From: QYQL01 sp041674265
GTDB taxonomy: Bacteria; Verrucomicrobiota; Verrucomicrobiia; Chthoniobacterales; Terrimicrobiaceae
DNA: 11,578 nt
Direction: 5' to 3'
NCBI GenBank assembly: GCA_041674265.1
Contig: JBAYWC010000084.1
Coordinates: 1-11,578 of the forward strand
The position numbers were made by a program, and so were the translations under genes. Below are positions 6,925 to 11,578 of the stretch, piece by piece (the first letter of the stretch is position 1; every line of letters begins with the position of its first letter). The notes under the pieces were generated by a model. The model was not told the origin of the DNA, made no database searches, and worked only from the letters and a program-made list of their open reading frames with translations.

Positions 6925-6960
6925 TCGCAAAAAAACTAGATCTAGTCATGACTAAGTCAA
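6925..6960 (-). promoter_or_regulatory. Promoter and overlapping palindromic operators of the Phd-PIN module
   Basis: The minus strand has TTGACT (6960-6955), a 16-base spacer and TAGTTT (6938-6933). Eight bases then separate it from the ATG, so the transcript would start at about the start codon. The spacer and -10 region are occupied by two overlapping perfect palindromes: TAGTCATGACTA (6943-6954) and CTAGATCTAG (6936-6945). These are natural candidates for autorepressor binding by the Phd-type antitoxin. The palindromes are seen directly; the promoter and operator roles are inferred. Confidence 0.55.
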
Positions 6961-6961
6961 G

Positions 6962-6980
6962 TTTTCGGTAAAGCCGAAAA
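6962..6980. other. Perfect 7-base hairpin upstream of the antitoxin promoter
   Basis: TTTTCGG (6962-6968) and CCGAAAA (6974-6980) are perfect complements around a five-base loop, TAAAG. The stem abuts the antitoxin -35 element. On the plus strand five Ts follow after AAAG, and on the minus strand no T-run follows. A termination role for the upstream metallopeptidase transcript is therefore unproven. Confidence 0.35.
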
Positions 6981-6987
6981 AAAGTTT

Positions 6988-7167
6988 TTGAACCACAAGG
7001 ACACGGAGATATCAATCTATAAACCACTAATGGCCAACTAAAAATCACTGAAACATGAAGCTGGGGAGCAACTTCTTCAAACCCGATCATTCACCCCGCA
7101 GGTGAAGGGTTTGTTATTTCGCAACACTTTGTCAATGAGTGGATTTTAGTGGAATTCAGTGGTTCAA
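6988..7167. repeat. Degenerate inverted element of about 10-base CCACT-type units
   Basis: TTGAACCAC (6988-6996) is repeated inverted as GTGGTTCAA (7159-7167). Inside each arm are short related units. On the plus strand these are CCACTAATGG (7024-7033), CCAACTAAAAA (7034-7044) and TCACTGAAAC (7045-7054). On the minus strand they are CCACTGAATT (7162-7153), CCACTAAAAT (7152-7143) and CCACTCATTG (7142-7133), in exact 10-base phase. The left arm also has ACCACAAGGACACGGAG (6992-7008), which looks like dispersed 'ACCACAGAGACACAGAG'-type intergenic repeats of some bacteria. No ORF that I accept lies within. Confidence 0.5.
7079..7112. other. Bulged hairpin in the centre of the intergenic repeat
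   Basis: AAACCC (7079-7084) pairs with GGGTTT (7107-7112), and TTCACC (7090-7095) pairs with GGTGAA (7101-7106) around a CCGCA loop. The left side has a five-base bulge, GATCA. That gives 12 base pairs in all, between the two arms of the CCACT-type repeat. On the plus strand the GTTATTTC that follows is only mildly T-rich, so terminator function is doubtful. Confidence 0.4.
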
Positions 7168-7194
7168 CTGCGGAATCTGGGTTGAAAGCCGGGC

Positions 7195-7533
7195 TCACCC
7201 GAGTCCGCGTTCTTCGACATCATCCTCATCCCAGCCGAGGAGATGGCCGATTTCGTGGAGGAGGGTGGTGCGGACTTCTTCGACAAAGGCGGACTCCTCG
7301 CCCCCGGCGTAGTCCTGGATGTTTTCCAGCCAGAGCCGGATCCGGGCGACCGGGTCTTCATCGAAATAGCCGAGCGTATCGGGTTCGATGCCGTCCGCGA
7401 CATCTTGCGGAGAGGGGTGCTTTTCGATGAGGACCGGCACGTCGCGGATTACCTTGCGGACGGGTTCGGGCAGCTCGGAGATCGTTGCGGCGACCTCGGC
7501 CTCTGCTATCTTGAGGAGTTTTGGCCAATCCAT
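7195..7533 (-). CDS. Minimal zincin metallopeptidase family protein (HExxH)
   Basis: This 112-residue protein is a member of the small 'metallopeptidase family' with a zincin-like fold. It has no signal peptide or membrane segment, so it is probably cytoplasmic. The zinc-binding motif HEIGH is at 93-97 in 'LLHEIGHLLGWDEDD', with Gly100 and Asp102 in the position of the third-ligand region. The rest shows 'LPEPVRKVIRDVPVLIE' (21-37) and 'GYFDED' (55-60), characteristic of the family. The substrate of this family is not established. GGAGG lies one base before the ATG, with AAGG further up, which gives a rather tight ribosome-binding site. The gene is divergent from zwf with 55 bases between their starts, so their promoters must overlap. 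Confidence 0.87.
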   Translation of the reverse strand: MDWPKLLKIAEAEVAATISELPEPVRKVIRDVPVLIEKHPSPQDVADGIEPDTLGYFDEDPVARIRLWLENIQDYAGGEESAFVEEVRTTLLHEIGHLLGWDEDDVEERGLG

Positions 7534-7588
7534 GCCTCCAACCTTCCCGGTTGAAAGGCTTGTGGCAAACGGATATTACGCACGCACC

Positions 7589-9124
7589 ATGTCGAATTCT
7601 GTCATCCAGATAAACCCGCTTCGCGAGGGATTGGGCAACCGGGCCATGCCCGAGCCATGCACGCTCGTGATTTTCGGGGCAACGGGCGACCTCACGCACC
7701 GCAAGCTGGTTCCGGCCCTCTACAATCTGGCGGCGGATGGGGCGTTGCCCCCGGCGATCAGTGTCGTCGGGTTTGCGCGACGGGATAAAAGCGATGAAAT
7801 CTTCCGGAAGGAACTCGAGGAAGCCGCGCGGAAATATTCCCGGCAAACCATCAACGGGGAACTTTGGGGGAGTTTTGCGGCATCGATCTCCTACCATCGC
7901 AGCGAATTCGATGACCTCGCCGGTTACCGATCCCTGGCGGAACGCCTGGATGGCCTGGACGCCGCCCGCGGCACCCGCGGCAACCGGCTCTTTTATCTGG
8001 CTGCCGCGCCCGACCAGTTCGAGATCATCCTGGAAAATTTGCGGAAAAGCGGGCTGAACCGGGGAGTAAATGGCGGCTGGGCCCGGGTGATCGTTGAGAA
8101 GCCGTTCGGGACCGACCTCCCGAGTGCCCGGCATCTGAACGATCTGGTGGAGGGATCCTTTCCGGAAGCGGACACTTACCGCATCGACCACTTCCTGGGG
8201 AAGGAGACAGCCCAGAACATCATGGTCCTGCGGTTTGCCAACGCCCTCTTCGAGGCGATGTGGAATGCCCGCTATATCGACCATGTCCAGATCACCGCCA
8301 GCGAACCGCTCGGGGTCGAGGGCCGTGCCGGATACTACGACAAGTCCGGCGCCCTGCGCGACATGGTCCAAAACCATCTGCTCCAACTCCTGTGCCTCAC
8401 CGCCATGGAGCCGCCGACCGGACTGGATGCGGACGCGATCCGCGACGAAAAAGTCAAGGTGCTCCGCTCGCTCCGCCCGCTCGAGGGCAAGGACGTCGCC
8501 CGCCATGTGATCCGCGGGCAATACGGGGCAGGGGCCATCAACGGAAAGCGTGTGGCCGCTTACCGCGACGAGGCTAATGTGAACCCCGAGTCCGTCACCG
8601 AAACGTTCGTGGCCCTCCAGGTCAATGTGGACAACTGGCGGTGGGCGGGCGTTCCGTTCTTCGTGCGTGTCGGCAAGCGCCTCCCGAAAGGCGGCACCGA
8701 GATCGCCGTCCATTTCAAGAGCGTGCCGCCGGTCCTCTTCAAGGCGACCGGAGAGGCGGTGGATGACAATGTGCTCGTGATCCGGATCCAGCCGGACGAG
8801 GGCGTCTCGCTCCGGATGAGCGCAAAAATGCCCGGGTCGAGCCTTCGGATCGAGCCGGTCAAAATGGATTTCCATTACGGCACGAGTTTCGGAAAAGCGA
8901 CGCCGGAAGCCTACGAGCGGCTCCTGCTCGATGCCATGAGCGGGGATCCCACGCTCTTTGCGCGACGGGATGAAGTCGAGGAAGCCTGGAAATTCGTGGA
9001 TGCGATCCGCGACGCTTGGAAGGCCGACTCCGAGGACCTCACGTTCTACTCCTCCGGAAGCTGGGGCCCGGCGGAGGCGGACGAACTCATCAAACGCCAC
9101 GGAACGACATGGAGACGGCTATGA
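7589..9124 (+). CDS. zwf: Glucose-6-phosphate 1-dehydrogenase
   Basis: This 511-residue cytoplasmic enzyme oxidises glucose 6-phosphate to 6-phosphogluconolactone with NAD(P)+, the first step of the oxidative pentose phosphate pathway. The dinucleotide-binding motif GATGDLT is at 30-36, 'EKPFG' at 170-174 and the substrate-binding/catalytic 'RIDHFLGKE' at 198-206, with His201 as the expected base. The C-terminal domain has 'FFVRVGKRLPK' and 'IRIQPDEGVSLRM'. I chose the ATG at 7589 because homologues begin about 25 residues before the glycine motif. The frame is open back to 7388, but that part overlaps the divergent metallopeptidase gene antisense. The Shine-Dalgarno sequence is weak. The stop overlaps opcA as ATGA. 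Confidence 0.97.
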   Translation: MSNSVIQINPLREGLGNRAMPEPCTLVIFGATGDLTHRKLVPALYNLAADGALPPAISVVGFARRDKSDEIFRKELEEAARKYSRQTINGELWGSFAASISYHRSEFDDLAGYRSLAERLDGLDAARGTRGNRLFYLAAAPDQFEIILENLRKSGLNRGVNGGWARVIVEKPFGTDLPSARHLNDLVEGSFPEADTYRIDHFLGKETAQNIMVLRFANALFEAMWNARYIDHVQITASEPLGVEGRAGYYDKSGALRDMVQNHLLQLLCLTAMEPPTGLDADAIRDEKVKVLRSLRPLEGKDVARHVIRGQYGAGAINGKRVAAYRDEANVNPESVTETFVALQVNVDNWRWAGVPFFVRVGKRLPKGGTEIAVHFKSVPPVLFKATGEAVDDNVLVIRIQPDEGVSLRMSAKMPGSSLRIEPVKMDFHYGTSFGKATPEAYERLLLDAMSGDPTLFARRDEVEEAWKFVDAIRDAWKADSEDLTFYSSGSWGPAEADELIKRHGTTWRRL

Positions 9125-10161
9125 TCGAACCGGGACTGCCGGTCGAGATCGGCCGGATCGACAAGGAGCTGGGCCGGCTCTGGGAATCGAGCGACGACAC
9201 GAAAACCCGTGCCTCCCTTCTCAATCTCGTCGTTTACACCGAGGAGCCGGAGGCGCTCGCGGCCAATACCGAGCTCATCGCCGCGATCGCCAGCCAGCAC
9301 GCGTTTCGCGCGATCCTCATTCTCGCCGACCCGCAAGCCGCGACCTCCGGCGCCCGTGCCTGGATCAGCGCGCACTGTCACCTGGCGGGAAAAGGCTCGC
9401 GCCAAATCTGCTCGGAGCAAATCACGTTCCGGCTCGATGGGGAGAGCGCCGCGTCGCTCCCCAATATCGTTTTTTCCCACCTCGATTCCGATCTGCCGCT
9501 CTGCTTCTGGTCGCAGGCGGAATTCCGCGAGCCGCTGGACGAACAGCTTTGGTCATGGGTGGACCGCCTGATTTTCGACAGCGCGACATGGAAATCTCCC
9601 GCCGCGCAATTTGCCCTGACCCGCAAGATCCAGTCATTGACGGACGGGAACATGGTCCTCTGCGATCTCAACTGGACGCGCCTCCACCGGTGGAGGTTTG
9701 CCCTGGCGAATGTCTTCGACCACTCGGCCGCGCTCGCGTGCCTCCGCAAAATCACCCGCGTCCGGATCGAGTGCGCCTGCGGACAGCGGGTGAAGGCCTC
9801 GCTCCTCCTCGGTTGGCTGTCTGTCCAGCTCGGCTGGAGACTCCAACACCTGCTCTCGAAAGATTTCTTCCTCGCGCCCGACGACCAGCAGGTCGCGTTC
9901 GAGATTTCGGAAACCGCGGCCGCCGGCATCTCTCACGTCGAACTGGCCGGCGCCGGCTTCTGCTTCAACCTCCGCCGCGCCGACAACGCCGAGTTTTTCC
10001 ACGCCAGCCTGCAGTCTCCCGGGATTCCGGACTGCACGATGACCATCGGGGCCGGCTATGACCGGGCCAGCGACATCCTCCTCGCCGAACTCAGCCGGGG
10101 TGGCCGGCACCCGCTCTACGCCGGATCGCTCGACGCCATCAGCCCGCTCCTGCCGGGCTGA
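9121..10161 (+). CDS. opcA: Glucose-6-phosphate dehydrogenase assembly/activation protein OpcA
   Basis: This 346-residue protein is an OpcA family member. In cyanobacteria and actinobacteria OpcA binds G6PDH and promotes its oligomerisation and activity. Family landmarks are 'ASLLNLVVYT' (31-40), 'ICSEQI' (96-101), 'DLPLCFW' (124-130), 'DSATW' (153-157) and 'DLNWTRLHRWR' (182-192). There are no membrane segments. I chose the ATG at 9121 because it overlaps the zwf stop as ATGA and has GGAG (9111-9114) six bases upstream. An ATG at 9109 is also in frame. The overlap implies translational coupling with its partner enzyme. The end is 17 bases from the convergent uxaC stop, and I see no clear terminator between them. 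Confidence 0.92.
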   Translation: MIEPGLPVEIGRIDKELGRLWESSDDTKTRASLLNLVVYTEEPEALAANTELIAAIASQHAFRAILILADPQAATSGARAWISAHCHLAGKGSRQICSEQITFRLDGESAASLPNIVFSHLDSDLPLCFWSQAEFREPLDEQLWSWVDRLIFDSATWKSPAAQFALTRKIQSLTDGNMVLCDLNWTRLHRWRFALANVFDHSAALACLRKITRVRIECACGQRVKASLLLGWLSVQLGWRLQHLLSKDFFLAPDDQQVAFEISETAAAGISHVELAGAGFCFNLRRADNAEFFHASLQSPGIPDCTMTIGAGYDRASDILLAELSRGGRHPLYAGSLDAISPLLPG

Positions 10162-10178
10162 CACAGGGAGACCGTCGC

Positions 10179-11578
10179 TCAATCGAGAGCCAGCCCGAAA
10201 TACCGGACGGCGTTGTCGAAACAGACGTCCCGCACCAGCCCGGAAAGCAACTCCATGTCGCGGGGAAGTTCCCCGCGGTCGGCTTCCGTGCCGATGAGGC
10301 TGCAGAGGATCCGGCGAAAATACTCATGCCGCGGATACGAGAGGAAACTGCGCGAGTCGGTGAGCATTCCGACGAAACGGGACAGGAGCCCCAGGTTGGA
10401 AAGGGCGTTCAGCTGCCACTCCATCCCTTCCTTTTGGTCGAGAAACCACCACCCGCTCCCGAATTGGATTTTTCCCGCATGGGAACCGTCCTGGAAATTC
10501 CCCGTCATCGTTCCCATCATGTAATTGTCCGCGGGGTTGAGGTTGTAGAGGATGGTTTTGGGCAGCTCGTCCGTTCGGTCCAGCGTGTCGAGGTAGCGGG
10601 CGAGCGATTGCGCCTGCGGCCAGTCGCCGATGGAATCGAACCCCGTGTCCGGTCCGAGGGCCTTCATCAGCCGGGAATTGTTGTTTCGCTGCGCTCCCAG
10701 ATGAAGCTGCTTCACCCAGCCGCGCCGGGCGTCGAGCCGCCCGAAAAAAACCATGAGAAATGCCGCGAAGGCCTGTTGCTCGGAACGGGCGACGGATTTC
10801 CCGTCGCGCGCCTTCGCGTAGATGGCGGCCGCTTCCCCCGTCGTGCAGGGATCTCCGAAACAATGGCTGAGCCCGTGGTCGGAAAGCCGGCCTCCATTTT
10901 CATGAAAAAACGCGTGCCGGCTTTCCAGGGCGTCCAGAAAATCGCTGAAGGTCGCGCAGCCCGAACCGGACACCGCGCACAGCTTTTCCAGCCAGGGTCC
11001 GAAAACGTCGGGCTGATCGACCGCCAGGGCCTTGTCCGGACGGAATGTGGGGTATACCTTCGTCGCGAGTTTGCCGTCCCCGCGAATCCGGCGATGGTTT
11101 TCCAGGGTGTCCGTCGGATCGTCCGTGGTGCAGACCACCGCCACGTTGCTTTGCCTGAGCAGTCCCTGCACGGAGAACTCCGGCGTGGCGAGCTTTTCAT
11201 TCGCGCGTTCCCAGACCTCGTCGGCCGTGGATTCGTTCAAGAGCACATCGATTCCAAAATAGCGCAGCAATTCCAGATGGGTCCAGTGATGAAGCGGATT
11301 GCGAAGGGTGGCGGGAACCGTCCGGGCCCACGCGCCGAATTTCTCGCGGGGGGTGGCGTCTCCGGTGCAGAACCGTTCCGCGATCCCATTCGTGCGCATC
11401 GCCCGCCACTTGTAATGGTCGCCTGCCAGCCAGATCTCGAAAAGGTTTTCGAAGTGCCTGTCTTCGGCAATCTGATCCGGCGGAAGGTGGGTGTGATAAT
11501 CGTAGATCGGCAGGGTGGCCGCCGTCCCATGATAAAGTTCGCGGGCCGTGGGTGAGTGGATCAAAAAATCCCCGGTAA
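10179..11578 (-). CDS. uxaC: Glucuronate (uronate) isomerase, 5' end cut by window edge
   Basis: This enzyme interconverts glucuronate and fructuronate (and galacturonate and tagaturonate) in hexuronate catabolism. It belongs to the amidohydrolase superfamily. From the TTG at 11564-11562 there are 461 codons, but that is not the start. The frame stays open to the edge and reads 'TGDFLIHSPTARELYH', matching the usual N-terminus '(T)EDFLL..ARRLYH' of UxaC. Only about six or seven residues are therefore missing. The metal-binding HxH is in 'YDYHTHLPP', followed by 'GDHYKWRAMRTNGIAERFCTG', 'NPLHHWTHLELLRYFGID' and 'KQLHLGAQRNNN', all diagnostic. The gene converges on opcA with 17 bases between stops. 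No other hexuronate gene is in view; the operon may continue to the right. Confidence 0.96.
   Translation of the reverse strand, partial: TGDFLIHSPTARELYHGTAATLPIYDYHTHLPPDQIAEDRHFENLFEIWLAGDHYKWRAMRTNGIAERFCTGDATPREKFGAWARTVPATLRNPLHHWTHLELLRYFGIDVLLNESTADEVWERANEKLATPEFSVQGLLRQSNVAVVCTTDDPTDTLENHRRIRGDGKLATKVYPTFRPDKALAVDQPDVFGPWLEKLCAVSGSGCATFSDFLDALESRHAFFHENGGRLSDHGLSHCFGDPCTTGEAAAIYAKARDGKSVARSEQQAFAAFLMVFFGRLDARRGWVKQLHLGAQRNNNSRLMKALGPDTGFDSIGDWPQAQSLARYLDTLDRTDELPKTILYNLNPADNYMMGTMTGNFQDGSHAGKIQFGSGWWFLDQKEGMEWQLNALSNLGLLSRFVGMLTDSRSFLSYPRHEYFRRILCSLIGTEADRGELPRDMELLSGLVRDVCFDNAVRYFGLALD

Noticed and set aside
6749..7090. A 113-codon minus-strand frame across the antitoxin gene and the upstream repeat
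   Set aside because: Half of it overlaps the Phd-type antitoxin in another frame and the rest is translated repeat sequence; no family resemblance.
6987..7167. CRISPR-like array suggested by the regularly spaced CCACT units
   Set aside because: The units are about 10 bases, contiguous, imperfect and inverted between arms, with no unique spacers and no cas genes in the window.
7358..9100. A 580-codon minus-strand frame antisense to zwf
   Set aside because: It is a mirror frame of the high-GC zwf gene. The translation is rich in Arg/Gly/Pro/His without any family motif.
10162..10178. A bidirectional terminator between opcA and uxaC
   Set aside because: The gap is 17 bases and I could not find a stem with T-runs in it or in the adjoining gene ends.
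10326..11555. A 409-codon plus-strand frame antisense to uxaC
   Set aside because: It lies wholly inside a gene with strong UxaC motifs on the other strand and shows no domain of its own.

Overview
This is a bacterial chromosomal window, GC-rich by eye, with eleven complete protein genes that I accept, one gene cut by each end (a four-helix-bundle protein at the left, glucuronate isomerase at the right), and no RNA gene, insertion sequence or CRISPR array that I can see. The combination of a GbsR-type regulator, an OpcA-coupled glucose-6-phosphate dehydrogenase, UxaC, small PIN-domain toxin modules and a four-helix-bundle gene would suit a Verrucomicrobiota-like (PVC group) organism. That placement is an inference from gene content and is not secure.

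Left third (1-4754), all on the minus strand and read right to left: cysD and a fused cysN-cysC, which activate sulfate to APS and PAPS; an NAD-dependent sugar epimerase/dehydratase; an ABC-2 polysaccharide-export permease; and the first 21 codons of a four-helix-bundle gene running off the left edge. The spacings are a 1-base overlap, then 53 bases, 12 bases and 42 bases. Sulfate activation next to sugar-nucleotide and export genes fits either sulfur assimilation beside a surface-polysaccharide locus or supply of PAPS for sulfating that polysaccharide. The window holds neither a sulfotransferase nor cysH to decide.

Middle (4877-6960), also minus: a regulatory and toxin-antitoxin islet. It holds a VapB/VapC pair with an ATGA overlap, a GbsR/MarR-like regulator, and a Phd-type antitoxin with a second, unrelated PIN toxin (GTGA overlap). 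Both antitoxin genes appear to have promoters placed so that the transcript would start at or next to the ATG, with no Shine-Dalgarno sequence and with palindromes in the promoter. A good hairpin terminator follows the Phd-PIN pair.

The stretch 6961-7194 has no gene. It contains a degenerate inverted element built of roughly 10-base CCACT-type units, plus a hairpin.

Right third (7195-11578): a minimal zincin metallopeptidase on the minus strand, divergent from zwf (glucose-6-phosphate dehydrogenase) and opcA (its assembly/activation factor) on the plus strand. These two overlap by ATGA and form the entry to the oxidative pentose phosphate pathway. Convergent to them is uxaC, whose true start lies just beyond the right edge.

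I see no wholly new system. The parts most worth following up are the apparently leaderless antitoxin promoters, the 10-base-unit inverted repeat, and the link between PAPS synthesis and polysaccharide export.
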